From assembly GCA_042140185.1 (NCBI GenBank), contig CP159477.1, forward strand, positions 3,286,001-3,350,000: 64,000 nucleotides of DNA, read 5' to 3'. Shown piece after piece: positions 37,440-47,570 of the stretch. The DNA comes from JANSXG01 sp024743075. GTDB lineage: Bacteria; Planctomycetota; Phycisphaerae; Phycisphaerales; UBA1924. The translations under genes and the position numbers were made by a program. The first letter of the stretch is position 1; each line of letters opens with the position of its first letter. The notes under the pieces were generated by a model. It did not search any database, was not told the origin of the DNA, and saw nothing but the letters and a program-made list of their open reading frames with translations.

Positions 37440-37780
37440 GCCGCTTGCGACGCGCAGCGCCACGATTCGTCCCCGCCGAGTGTCCCGAATCTGGGCAACA
37501 GAAAACGGGCTGTTTTCGCAACGCAAAACCCGCGAACCGGTGGAACCAGCGGTGCGTTCCGGTCGAACACATCCATGAGCGACCGGGTTTGCACAGGGAT
37601 CCGCTCGCTCGCTGGACGGGCGGAATCACCTCACTCCAGGGCCGGCGACACTCTCTCGCGTCGAACCCCCAACAGCCCACTCCAGACCCCCACGAGGCCC
37701 GGCGTCAGGATTTCGATTCGGCGTCGGGCTTTTCCTTGCGCGGATCGGCTTCGCACCGGGCCCGATACAATCGCCAGCGC
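37440..37780 (+). other. Intergenic region, no gene seen
   Basis: 341 bases between the glycosylase and antiporter genes. A six-base hairpin GAAAAC-GGGCT-GTTTTC at 37501-37517 could be a weak terminator. Reading frames here are low quality and extend the antiporter without a usable start. I saw no RNA gene. Confidence 0.35.
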
Positions 37781-39489
37781 GTGACCGACGCCGTATTCCT
37801 ACAAGCGATGGGCCTGATTGTGGTCGCGGCTGCGGCCGTAATGCTTATCGGTCGCAGCTGGCGCGTTCCGTCCATCGTGAGTTACATGCTCGCGGGCCTC
37901 CTCATCGGTCCGGTGCTCGGGTTGCTTCCCAGCGCTGAAACAGGCACGACCGCTCCGGAGGAACTCTCGACGATTTCGGAGATCGGCATCGTCCTCCTGC
38001 TGTTCCTTGTCGGGCTCGAGATGAGCCTCAAGGAAATCCGCGAGGTCGGACCGGTCGCGATCATCGCGGCTGTTGGCCAGATGCTCGTCATGGGCGGGAG
38101 CGTCTTCGGCATTTCGATCGCGCTCGGTTTCGCTCCGGTCGAAGCGGTGATCCTGGCGATCGCGTTCGGCTTCAGCAGCACGGTCGTCGTCGTCAAACTC
38201 CTCGATCAGCGGGGCGACATCGAGTCGACCTACGGGCGCGTCGCCGTCGGCACGCTGCTCGTGCAGGACATCGCGGTCATCATCGTGCTGACGGTCCTCG
38301 CGGGCCTCGGCAACCTCCGCGACACCGGCGCATCTCCTGACCAGGGGGACGCCGGAGGGTCGTCGATGGACCTGGGTGCTCTCGCCGGCGGGCTCGGCAG
38401 CGCATTCCTCTTCATGGGCCTTCTGCTCGGCCTGACGCTGCTGGCTTCCAAGTTCGTGCTCCCCAAGTTGTTTTCGATCGTTTCCAAGTCTCCACGCGGC
38501 GCGATGATCTGGTGCTGGCCTGGTGCTTCGTGCTCGTCGAACTCGCGCATGTCATGGGCCTTTCGGTGGAGATCGGGTCGTTCCTGGCGGGAGTCAGCCT
38601 CGGGCAACTGCCGCGGCGCAACGACCTTCGCCGCCGGGTTCGTCCGCTGATGAACTTCTTCATCGCGGTCTTCTTCGTGACCCTCGGTTCGGAGATCGAA
38701 CTGGCGAAGGTTCAGGAACTCTGGCTCGCGGCGCTGCTGCTCGGCGCTCTCGTGATCATCGTGAAGCCTCCGGTCTTCTTCGTGCTTATCACGCGCTGCG
38801 GTTACTCGAAGCGGAGCGCTTTCGACGCATCGGTCTCGCTCGGTCAGATCAGTGAGTTCTCGCTCATCCTCGGCGCGGTCGCGATGAGCGTTGGTCTGTT
38901 CGGTGAGAGCGACGATGTCGTGTCGCTGCTCAGTCTTGTCGGGCTGTCCACGATCGTCGTATCCGTTGTGGTCATGGGTATGCGCGAACCGATATACCGA
39001 GCGCTGGACGGCGCCGGCCTGCTCGATCGATTCGACGCTTCCGGTCGTAAGGGGTCGGACGGGGGGCACCACGAGCGGCCGAGGGGCCACATCGTCATCG
39101 TCGGCATGAACTCGATGGGACGGTCGATCGCGCGTTCACTCGCCGAACGGGGCGAGCGGGTAGTGGCCATCGACACCGATCCGCACAAACTCGCGGGCCT
39201 GCCTGTCGAGAAGCGCCTCGGAGATATCTCGTACATGGACACCCTGGCCGACGCCGGGCTCGAACACGCCAAGCTGGCGATCAGCGCGCTCAAGATCGAT
39301 GAGGCGAACAGACTGTTCGTGCACCGCTGCCAGTCGCTGGGTGTTCCGGTCGTCGTGCACGGGTTCGATCGATCCGTGCTCGACGGGCTCGAACGGCTCG
39401 GACCGGCGTACCTGATCAACTCCAAGGCCGCGTCAGACGAGCGTCTCGAAGAACTGATCTTCTCGGAGGATGGTCGGGCCGATGCTTGA
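37781..39489 (+). CDS. CPA2-type cation/proton antiporter with RCK domain, copy 1 (frame break)
   Basis: About 569 residues from a GTG. Ten or more membrane helices carry the CPA2/KefB pattern: VPSIVSYMLAGLLIGPVLGL, IGIVLLLFLVGLEMSLKEI and FGFSSTVVVVKLLDQRG. The frame breaks near 38496-38503; one base restores continuity into LVLAWCFVLVELAHVMGLSV. The C-terminal part (from about 39080) is a TrkA-N/RCK nucleotide-binding domain: HIVIVGMNSMGRSIARSLAE with a GxGxxG-like turn (GMNSMG) and VVAIDTDPHKL. These proteins move K+ or Na+ against H+; the RCK part gates them. Overlaps its paralogue by eight bases. Confidence 0.85.
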
Positions 39490-41069
39490 GGTGATGCTCA
39501 TTCTGCTCGCCGCGTCCGTGGCCATGGGGCTGTCGGTGCGTTTTCGCGTGCCGAGCATCCCGCTCATGATCGGGACGGGAATCGTGCTCGGCTCGCTGGG
39601 TTGGATGGGTTCGGTCGAAGACATGCAGAACACGCTGCTGCTCGGCATCGCGTTCCTCCTGTTCGTCGTCGGCTCCTCGCTGGATCTGCACGCCGTGGGC
39701 AACCAGAAGCGTGCGGCCATCGGGTTCGGCCTGGTGCAGATCGCGTTGCTCGGCGGCATCAGCGTCGGCGTCTCGATGCTTCTCGGTTTCGACATCCGCG
39801 CATCGCTCTACATCGGTCTCGCGATCGCCTCCAGCTCCACCCTGGTCGTCGTCACGCTCCTGCGCCGGCGAGAGCAGTTCTTCGAGTCCTTCGGGCGGCT
39901 GGCCATTGGCGTCGTGCTGTTTCAGGACGTGCTGGTGATCCTTATGCTCCCGGTGCTGATCGGTCCGACGGTTGAGGACTCGATCGCCGGCGTGGCATCG
40001 ACGACCGCAATAATCGGTCTCGCGTGGGTCTGCGCGGTGGTTGGTCCCGGCGATCGTGCTCCGGCTCGAACGCGACGAGGAAGCGCTGCTGCTGGTCATG
40101 CTCGGGGTGCTCTTCTGCTTTCTGGGGCTGGCGTACTGGCTCGGCGTGCCGCTGGAGACCGGTGCGTTTCTGGCCGGTCTGGCGATGTCCCGATTCCCGG
40201 TCAGCGGGCTGGTCGGCGGCCAACTCGGTTCGCTTTCGGATTTCTTCCTCGCGGTGTTCTTCGTCACGCTCGGGGTGCTCTTCGGCACGATCGCGCCGGA
40301 CCTCAAGACGTTCGAGGTGCTGTTCAACGGCGTGCTGCTCGCATCGATCCTGCTGCTCGCGCCGCTGCTGCTCGTGCCACTGGCCCGGCGCTTCGGTCTG
40401 ACCACCAGATCGTCGATCGAGGTCACCAACCTGCTCGCGCAGTCGGGCGAGCTCAGTCTCGTGGTCGTGCTGCTCGGCCTCGAGCAGGGACACGTCGACG
40501 AGAGCGTGCTCGGAATGATCGTGCTGCTCACCGTCATCACCATGATGCTTTCGCCGCTGCTGTCCTCCGAACGCGTGACGTGGCGAATCATGCACCTTCT
40601 CCCGGGTGCGCACCGTCGCGGCGTTAGCGTCGAGCATCGCGGTCATCTCGTCTTCATCGGCTGCGGCACCGCCACCCGCGGACTCATCCGACGCGCGGTC
40701 GAGGCGGGCGAGAAGGTCGTCGCCGTCGACGACGATTCGGCGGTCGTGGAGGAGCTTTCGGGGTGCGGCGTCGAAGCCATCCGGGGCGACGGTGCCGACC
40801 CGTGGCTGTTGCGGCGACTCGGAGTCCGCGACGCGAAGCTCGTCGTTTCAACGATGCGTCGGGAACGAGACCACGAACGCCTGCTCCGGCTGGCCGCCGA
40901 CAACACGCTCGTTGTCGTGCGGACGTTCGAGCGCGACGCCGCCGAGCGGCTGAGGTCGTTGGGAGCCAGGGTCATCTCCGAGTCGGACGAAGGAGCCGCG
41001 GCGTTCATCGCGTGGTTCGAGGACCACTTCGCTGATCAGCGTGCCGGCGCTTCCGATCCGGGCGATTGA
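39482..41069 (+). CDS. CPA2-type cation/proton antiporter with RCK domain, copy 2 (frame break)
   Basis: About 529 residues from ATG at 39482 (an ATG at 39470 is possible). Same design as the upstream paralogue: VPSIPLMIGTGIVLGSLGWM, FLLFVVGSSLDLHAVG and ASSSTLVVVTLLRRREQF. The frame breaks near 40036-40043, where one added base joins it to LVPAIVLRLERDEEALLLVM. The C-terminal RCK domain is GHLVFIGCGTATRGLIRRAV, then VVAVDDDSAVVEEL. The first gene overlaps it, so the two are translated together and may form a heteromeric transporter. Its 3' end overlaps the convergent gene by 34 bases. Confidence 0.85.
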
Positions 41070-42562
41070 GCGATCCGCTCCGTGTCATCGGTCGCCTCGA
41101 GCGGGTCCGACTCCCGCAGGCGCTCCGCCCGTCTCCCGACCGCACGCACCATGGCGCCGAAGATGAACAGATGGGCCGGGTACATCGCGTACCAGTAGAG
41201 GAACCCGGGCACGCCCTTGGGTTCGAATAACGCGGTCTGTGTGAGCAGCGTCTTTCCGTTCGGGTCGGACTTGTCCGGTTGGGTTTCCCACTGCAGCCAG
41301 GCCCGCCCGGGCAGGCGCATCTCCGCACGCAGGCGAAGAGACTCCGGCGGCTGGACCTTCTCGACCCGCCAGAAGTCCAGCGCTTCGCCCTCGTCGAGAT
41401 CGAAGGGGTGACGACGCCCGCGTCGCAGCCCAGGACCGCCGATGAGCGAATCGAGCACGCCCCGGATCCGCCAGAGCCAGTCGAACGCCAGCCAGCCGAC
41501 CTCGCCGCCGATCGAAGCGAACGCTCGATACACCTCGGCCTGCGAAGCGTCCACGGTGAAACGCCGAACCTCGCGGAACAGGCCTTCTTCGTCGGCGAGG
41601 TCGAGCGGGTCGTGGGCAACCATCGCGCCGGTCCAACGCGTCTCGACCATGTTCTTTTCCGTGCGCTGCAGGGCGCGTCGCACGGCGACTTCCGTGCTGA
41701 GTGGTTTCACTTCGGGGAACAGGTCACGGGCCTTGGCGGTGTCGGCGGTCAGCGGGCGGACGACTCCCTCGATCAGCGGCACCGCAAGGCGGTTCGGGAT
41801 CGGTGTGACAAACCCCACCCAGCGTGCGGCCAGTCGCGGAGCCAGGAATGGTGTTGGCAGGATGACTCGCTTGGTCAGCCCGCGCACCCGCGCGTAGGTC
41901 TGCATCAGTTCGCGGAACGTCAGCCGGTCGGCCCCGATCGGCACGATGCCCGACGGCCCGGCATCCAGCGACGCTTCGAGGTACTCGAGCACATCGCGCA
42001 CCGAGACCGGCTGCACCGTGTTCTTCACCCATCGCGGCGTGAGCATGACCGGCAGTCGCTCGGTCAGGTAGCGGACCATCTCGAAGCTCGCCGAACCGGA
42101 TCCGATGATCGGCCCGGCACGGAACTCGGTCACGCGATCCGGCAGAAGTTCCGAGAGCACCCGGCCGGTCTCTGCGCAACTGCGCAGGTGGGGGGATGCC
42201 TGCTTGCCCTCTTCCTCTTCCGGCTGGATGCCGCCGAGGTAGATCACATGCCCGATGCCGGCCTCATTGGCCTTTGTGGCGAAGTTCCGCGCCGCGGTTT
42301 TGTCGCGCTCCTCGAAGTCGCCGCCGCCGAGCATCGAGTGGACCAGGTAGTACGCCGCGTCGTAGCCCTCGAGGTCGCCGGCGCTGAATGAGGACTCGTC
42401 GAGGAGGTCCGCCTGCACGATGCGGACACGCGTCCGATCGATCGTCGAGCCGAGCCGATCAGAGTCCCGCACGAACACGCCGACCTCGTGGCCCGCTTCG
42501 AGCAGGCCCGGGACGAGCCGTCCGCCGATGTAGCCGGTTGCTCCGGTGACGAGGATCCGCAT
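41036..42562 (-). CDS. NAD(P)-dependent SDR/epimerase with DUF2867 C-terminal domain
   Basis: 508 residues. The N-terminal Rossmann domain starts ILVTGATGYIGGRLVPGLLE with a GxxGxxG nucleotide site; it is followed by YDAAYYLVHSMLGGG and GIGHVIYLGGIQPEE, an atypical SDR resembling NAD(P)H-binding NmrA-like proteins. The C-terminal 190 residues match DUF2867 (GWLAFDWLWRIRGVLDSLIG, then KTLLTQTALFEPKGVPGFLY), a START-like ligand fold. Proteins with this pair are common, but the substrate is unknown. Monocistronic. Confidence 0.8.
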   Translation of the reverse strand: MRILVTGATGYIGGRLVPGLLEAGHEVGVFVRDSDRLGSTIDRTRVRIVQADLLDESSFSAGDLEGYDAAYYLVHSMLGGGDFEERDKTAARNFATKANEAGIGHVIYLGGIQPEEEEGKQASPHLRSCAETGRVLSELLPDRVTEFRAGPIIGSGSASFEMVRYLTERLPVMLTPRWVKNTVQPVSVRDVLEYLEASLDAGPSGIVPIGADRLTFRELMQTYARVRGLTKRVILPTPFLAPRLAARWVGFVTPIPNRLAVPLIEGVVRPLTADTAKARDLFPEVKPLSTEVAVRRALQRTEKNMVETRWTGAMVAHDPLDLADEEGLFREVRRFTVDASQAEVYRAFASIGGEVGWLAFDWLWRIRGVLDSLIGGPGLRRGRRHPFDLDEGEALDFWRVEKVQPPESLRLRAEMRLPGRAWLQWETQPDKSDPNGKTLLTQTALFEPKGVPGFLYWYAMYPAHLFIFGAMVRAVGRRAERLRESDPLEATDDTERIAQSPGSEAPAR

Positions 42563-42655
42563 GGCAGAGTCTATGCGTCGATCTGGGCGTGGTCGTAAAC
42601 CCAATCTTCACACGATCCGGACCGAATCCTCGCCGCCTGCTACTCTATCCGCCCG

Positions 42656-43772
42656 ATGTCCACCACGATCCGACTCGAAAAGCTGTCCAAGCACTACAAG
42701 GCCCAGGTCCCCGGGGGCGGCGTCACCAAGGCCGTCGACGAGATCTCCCTTGAGATCCCCACCGGGCACCTGTTCTTCCTGCTCGGCCCCTCCGGCTGCG
42801 GCAAAACCACCCTCCTGCGCATGATCGCCGGCTTCATCGAGCCGACCGGTGGCAAGATCTTCTTCAACGATCGCGATGTCACCGGCCTCGCCCCCAACAA
42901 GCGCAACACCGGCATGGTCTTCCAGTCCTACGCCCTGTGGCCCCACATGAGCGTGGCCCAGAACGTCGGCTTCGGCCTGGGCGTGCGCAAGGTCAGCAAG
43001 CAGGAGAAGGACGAGCGGGTCGCCGAGGCCCTCAAGATCGTTCGGATGGACCCCTACGCCGAGCGCAAGCCCAACCAACTTTCCGGCGGCCAGCAGCAGC
43101 GTGTCGCGCTCGCCCGCGCCCTCGTCGTTCGCCCCGATGTGCTCCTGCTCGACGAGCCGCTCTCGAACCTCGACGCCAAGCTCCGCCTCGAGATGCGCAG
43201 CGAGATCCGGCGCATCTGCTCCGAGACCGGCATCACCACTGTGTACGTAACCCACGACCAGAAGGAAGCGCTGTCGATGGCCGACGGCGTCGCGGTGCTC
43301 GATATGGGCGTCATCGCGCAGGTCGGCCCGCCCCGGTCGCTCTACCAGCGCCCGTCCTCGCGCTTCGTCGCCGACTTCCTCGGCGAGACCAACTTCCTGC
43401 ACGCCGAGGTCACAGACTCCACGCGGACCGATGACGGGCGGGCTCTGTTGAAGCTGCACACCGATGCGGGTGATATCTCATCGACCGCGTTCGACGCCGC
43501 GAACCTGCCCGCCAAGGGCAATGTGACCTGCTCGGTCCGCCCGGAGGCGATGCGGATCGTCGAGCCGAAGACCCCAGAGCGCGATCGAGGGCAAGATCGT
43601 CGAGACGATCTACCTCGGTGAGATGGCCCAGTACATCGTCGAACTGCCCGGCAGCACGCGGGTCAAAGTCTTCGAGCTGCACCCGAGTCACGTCGACGAC
43701 ACCGGCAAGACCCGCGAGCCGGCCATCGGCCTGCAGATCGATCCGAAGGATGTCGTGGTGCTGGCCGACTGA
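42656..43772 (+). CDS. ABC transporter ATPase, MalK/UgpC/PotA type (frame break)
   Basis: About 371 residues. Walker A GPSGCGKTTLL, Q-loop VFQSYALWPHMS, signature LSGGQQQRVALAR, Walker B LLLDEPLSNLD and the H-loop YVTHDQ are all intact. A TOBE-type regulatory domain follows. The frame breaks near 43572-43580 (an extra base); repaired it reads AIEGKIVETIYLGEMAQYIV and ends ...VVVLAD. Such ATPases drive uptake of sugars, polyamines or iron. No permease or binding protein is adjacent, so the cargo is unknown. Confidence 0.85.
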
Positions 43773-43786
43773 GGGTCAGGACCGCC

Positions 43787-44782
43787 TCACCAGACGTACT
43801 CGTACTCGTCTTCCGATTCGGCTTCGTCGCCGCCGCCTCTGATCTGGGGCAGGTCGATGCCGTATTCCTTCCAGTTCACCCGGCTGAGCGTTTCCAGCGT
43901 CGCGATGGTCGGGAGCAGCGCGACCGCACCGATGGTCAGCACGCTACGCAGCAGCGGCTTGCGTGATCGTACCCACGGCGCGAGCCAGACCAGTGCACCG
44001 ATCGGCGCGAGCAGGTACGCCGCGCCCTGCCAGGCGTTGATGCCGCCCTGCCAGACCACGGCGTCGGCCCACAGCAGTCCCAGTACGAGCGAGACCACGG
44101 CAACACCGCCTCGGGCGATCGAGACTGGCTTGCGCAGCCACGCCAAGGCGATGACCGGAACCAGCGAGATCGCAAGGGCCACCGCGCCGTTGCCGACCGA
44201 GCCGTACGCGGCGTCGAAGATGAGCAGGGGAGCACTCGCGAGGCAGAGCCCGGCGATGATGATCACCGGCGTCGCTCCGCGCAGCCGAGAAGCGATGGAC
44301 TCCAGCATGCTCCAGAAGACCGTGATCGCGAGCGCGAGACCGGCGATCCGCAGCGTGCCCTCGCCGATGTCCCATTGCTCGTTCACGAAGCGACGCCAGA
44401 CAACGCCAGTGACCGCTGCGCCGCTGATCAGCAGCCGAAGCACAAGCAGCGCGGCAAGGGGGATCCGCACTACTGCCACGAGGAGCGCAAACAGTGTGAT
44501 CCCGACGGTTGCAACGAATCGCCAGTCGTACGACGCGACCGGCGGGATCGACAGCTTCGGTGCGACACCGAAATGCGCGACGCCCGCCGCGATTCCCAGA
44601 CCCAGCGCCCCGCCCCACCAGCCGCGAGGCAGGCGGTGCTTCGGGTCGCGGGTGGTCTCATCGGCGTCGTACAGCTCGTGGCGCATTGTGGCCCACGGGC
44701 GCCACGACGCCAGCGTGAACGCCAGCACGAGGAGCACGGGGATCGTGAAGCCGAAGACGATGATGTCGCGGTCGATGGGCAT
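43787..44782 (-). CDS. Polytopic membrane protein, unknown function
   Basis: 331 residues with about nine hydrophobic helices, starting FGFTIPVLLVLAFTLASWRP. The loop ATMRHELYDADETTRDPKH is cytoplasmic by the positive-inside rule. The last 30 residues are polar and acidic (GGDEAESEDEYEYVW). I recognise no transporter motif. It converges with the ABC ATPase gene, 14 bases apart, and has an unusual G/C-rich leader with repeated GGAGGAGGA near 44820-44910 upstream. Confidence 0.65.
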   Translation of the reverse strand: MPIDRDIIVFGFTIPVLLVLAFTLASWRPWATMRHELYDADETTRDPKHRLPRGWWGGALGLGIAAGVAHFGVAPKLSIPPVASYDWRFVATVGITLFALLVAVVRIPLAALLVLRLLISGAAVTGVVWRRFVNEQWDIGEGTLRIAGLALAITVFWSMLESIASRLRGATPVIIIAGLCLASAPLLIFDAAYGSVGNGAVALAISLVPVIALAWLRKPVSIARGGVAVVSLVLGLLWADAVVWQGGINAWQGAAYLLAPIGALVWLAPWVRSRKPLLRSVLTIGAVALLPTIATLETLSRVNWKEYGIDLPQIRGGGDEAESEDEYEYVW

Positions 44783-44928
44783 GCAAAGCCCGCCGCACGC
44801 TTTCGCGCACCGGCGGGTTGGAGGAGGAGAACAGAGAGTCTGGTGTGATCCAAGGCGGCGGACCGGCGCCGGCGGAGGAGGAGTCCGCCGGCACCGGGTC
44901 TCGCCTGGAGGAGGAGGGCTGGTGTGGC

Positions 44929-45573
44929 TTAGCCGCGGATGCCTTGCAGCGACACGATCAGGGTGACCTCGTCGCTGAGCGAGCCGTTTTCGATGCCGTA
45001 GCTGCCGCCGAAGTCCGATCGCTTGATCGTGAACTCCGTGTGCATGCCCTGGCGAGCCCCGCGACTGGACTGGGCCTCGCCGGTCATTTTGATGGGCACG
45101 GTGATGGTCTTGGTCTGGCCGCGATAGGTCAGTTCGCCGGTGACCTTGACGGTCCCGTCCGGGCCGGCTTCGGCGGAATTGCTCTTGAAGGTCATCTGCG
45201 GGAACTGGTCGGCGTTGAAGAAGTCCGGGCTCTTGAGGTGCCCGTCGCGCCGCGAGTTGTTGCTGTTGACGCTCGCGGTTTCGACGGAAACGTCGACCAT
45301 CGTGTTGGCCGGGTTCGCGCTGTCGATGCGGAACTTGCCGTCCATGCTGGCGAAGGTGCCGTAGAAGTACGACACGCCGCCGTGCTTGATCTTGAAGACG
45401 ACCGAGGAGTGCACCGGGTCCACGGCGTACTCGTCTGCGGCGACTGAGGTCGCACCGACCGGCTGCGCCGAAAGGCCGGGGACCGGGACGGGAGTTCCGG
45501 AAAGGGACGCGATCGTACCGACGGCGAGCGTGCCGGCGACGAGAAGCGATGCGGTGCGTGCGAACTGGTTCAT
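44929..45573 (-). CDS. YceI-family secreted lipocalin-like protein
   Basis: 214 residues from ATG preceded by GGAGGAAAC. The signal peptide is residues 1-25 (SLLVAGTLAVGTIASLSG). The mature domain is the YceI barrel that binds isoprenoid-type lipids: YAVDPVHSSVVFKIKHGGVS, then NTMVDVSVETASVNSNNSRR, FPQMTFKSNSAE and FGGSYGIENGSLSDEVTLIV. YceI proteins occur in envelope stress and respiratory contexts; the ligand here is not known. Monocistronic or first in a short unit. Confidence 0.85.
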   Translation of the reverse strand: MNQFARTASLLVAGTLAVGTIASLSGTPVPVPGLSAQPVGATSVAADEYAVDPVHSSVVFKIKHGGVSYFYGTFASMDGKFRIDSANPANTMVDVSVETASVNSNNSRRDGHLKSPDFFNADQFPQMTFKSNSAEAGPDGTVKVTGELTYRGQTKTITVPIKMTGEAQSSRGARQGMHTEFTIKRSDFGGSYGIENGSLSDEVTLIVSLQGIRG

Positions 45574-45773
45574 GGTCGGGTTTCCTCCGAAGTGGTTCTC
45601 AGGTGCAGAGGTCTTCGCGTTTCGAAGCCCCGCAGAGTCAGGCAACAGAATGAATCCCGGAAGCCAAAGACTATTCCTTGTTTTCACAGACTTTCAAGGC
45701 CGACGCAACCCAACGGGGTGAAAATCGTCGGGAATGATCTGTAGAAGAGTAGGAAAAGGCTGATTCGGCCCGC

Positions 45774-46526
45774 TCAGGCGGGTTGCTGGCTCGGACCGCC
45801 CTTGAGTTCCCGGATCGCTTCCGGTCCGGGGTGCCCGAACCGTTCGCCGTCCTTCCAGGCCTTTGAGTTGGTCCCGTGAGCGGGAAGCCCGCCGTTGGCT
45901 TTCAGCATCCGGGCCGCGTGGATGAGGTTCCAGGTCATGATCGTCACGTTCCGGTTGGTGAAGTCGTTGTCCGGGCCCGGCGATCCATCATCGCGATACG
46001 ACTTGCCCGGCCCCGCCTCGCCGATCCAGCCCGCATCGGCCTGAGGCGGGATCGTGAATCCAACGTGCTGCAGGGCGTAGAGCACATCGCGCGAGCAATG
46101 TTTGATGCCGTCCTCGTTGCCCGTGACCAGACAGCCGCCGACGCGCCCGTAATAGATGTACTGCCCCTTGTCGTTGGTGTCGGCCGAGTTCGAGTACAGG
46201 CGCTCGATGATCCGGGAGCAGACCGACGACTTCTCCCCGAGCCAGATCGGTGTGCCCAGCACGAGGATGTCGCAGGCGAGGACCTTCTTGTACAGCTCCG
46301 GCCAGTCGTCGTGGTCCCAGCCGTCTTCGGTCATGTCCGGCTGGATGCCGGTCGCGATGCACAGATCGATCGGGCGGAGCGCCTCGATCTCGACGTTGTT
46401 CTTTTCCATGATGCGCTTCGACGCCTCGATCAGCCCGTCGGTGTGCGACAGCCGCGGCGATCGCTTGAGCGTGCAGTTCAGGAACAGCGAGCGCAGACGC
46501 GGCGTTTCGTTCGTTTGGGTTGTCAT
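45774..46526 (-). CDS. Flavodoxin-like NAD(P)H:FMN oxidoreductase
   Basis: 250 residues. The flavodoxin fold is shown by the N-terminal strand LRSLFLNCTLKRSPRLSHTD (phosphate loop of FMN), the LACDILVLGTPIWLGEKSSV block that contacts the isoalloxazine, and GQYIYYGRVGGCLVTGNEDG. A C-terminal tail with two conserved Trp/His-rich parts (SKAWKDGERFGHPG) is family-like. It lies 28 bases downstream of egtD on the same strand, so it is likely part of the ergothioneine operon. A reducing partner or an unrelated passenger are both possible. Confidence 0.75.
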   Translation of the reverse strand: MTTQTNETPRLRSLFLNCTLKRSPRLSHTDGLIEASKRIMEKNNVEIEALRPIDLCIATGIQPDMTEDGWDHDDWPELYKKVLACDILVLGTPIWLGEKSSVCSRIIERLYSNSADTNDKGQYIYYGRVGGCLVTGNEDGIKHCSRDVLYALQHVGFTIPPQADAGWIGEAGPGKSYRDDGSPGPDNDFTNRNVTIMTWNLIHAARMLKANGGLPAHGTNSKAWKDGERFGHPGPEAIRELKGGPSQQPA

Positions 46527-46554
46527 GTTCCTGCCCCTCTCTCTGGATCCGGTC

Positions 46555-47570
46555 CTATGAGTCGTCGCGCTCGAGCATCACCATCGCGAACCACTCGTTC
46601 TCATCCGTCCACATGGCGACCGGCTCCAGCCCGGCCCCCTTGGCCTCGCGCTCGATACGCTCGCGCGTGAACTTGCAGGAGTGCTCGGTCGTGATCGCTT
46701 CGCCCTCGGCGATCGGGAACTCGCGCCCGCCGATTGTTGCCGTCTGCGGGTACGCGCAGACCAGGCGCATCTCGATGCGCTCGTGCTCGTTGGACCAGAT
46801 CGCCTCGTAATGGAACGCGCCCTCGTCCAGACCCGCGCCGAGCTCGTTGTTGAGGCGCGTGATCAGGTTCCTCCCGAACTTCGCCGAGACGCCCTTCGGG
46901 TCGTCGTAGGCATCAATCATCACATCGCGGTCCTTGACCATGTCCATGCCGATCAGGATCCGCCCGCCATCGCCCGCGGCGTCAGCGAACGCGCGGAGCA
47001 GGCGCGCCCTTTCCGGTTGGGGCATGTTCCCAATGGTCGAGCCGGGGAAGTACAGCACGCGGTTCTCGCTCGGGATCGGCTCGTCCGCATCGTCCAGCGC
47101 GTCAAGCCCCTCGTAGAAGCCCGCGCAGATCGGCTGCACCGTCAGCTGCGGGAACTCCTGAGCAAGACGCTCGCTCGACTGCGTGACCGCGCTCTCGCTG
47201 ATCTCGATCGGCACGAACATCTTTGGCGACTCGATGCGCCGAAGCAGGATCGGCACCTTCACGGCGGCGCCGCGCCCGGTTCGATGATGATCGCGTCCAG
47301 TCCGATCGCCTCGGCGATGTCGCCGGCTTTCTCTTTCAGGATCTCCGTCTCGATCGTCGAGGGGTAGTACTCGTCAAGATCGGTGATCTGCTCGAACAGC
47401 TCGCTCCCGCGCGTGTCGTACAGGTGCTTCGGTGGGATCGCCTTCTGGCCCTCCGGCTGGCTCAGCGCCTCGATCATGTCCTGCTCGAAGGCGCTGGTCG
47501 CGCCGTCGCGGACGATGAGCGGGCGGAGATTCGAGGGAGCGTCGATGTCCTCGGTGCCTGATGTAGTCAT
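46555..47570 (-). CDS. egtD: L-histidine N(alpha)-methyltransferase EgtD (frame break)
   Basis: About 339 residues. It trimethylates histidine with three SAM to give hercynine, the first step of ergothioneine synthesis. The start is an ATG with AAGGA upstream. The frame breaks near 47264-47275 inside a GC repeat. Rejoined, the SAM-binding region reads DAIIIEPGAGAAVKVPILLR, then VPIEISESAVTQSSERLAQE and VLYFPGSTIGNMPQPERARL, with the N-terminal EYYPSTIETEILKEKAGDI helix. Landmarks FHYEAIWSNEHERIEMRLV and SCKFT are also EgtD-like. Downstream of egtB and overlapping or fused to it. Confidence 0.85.
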
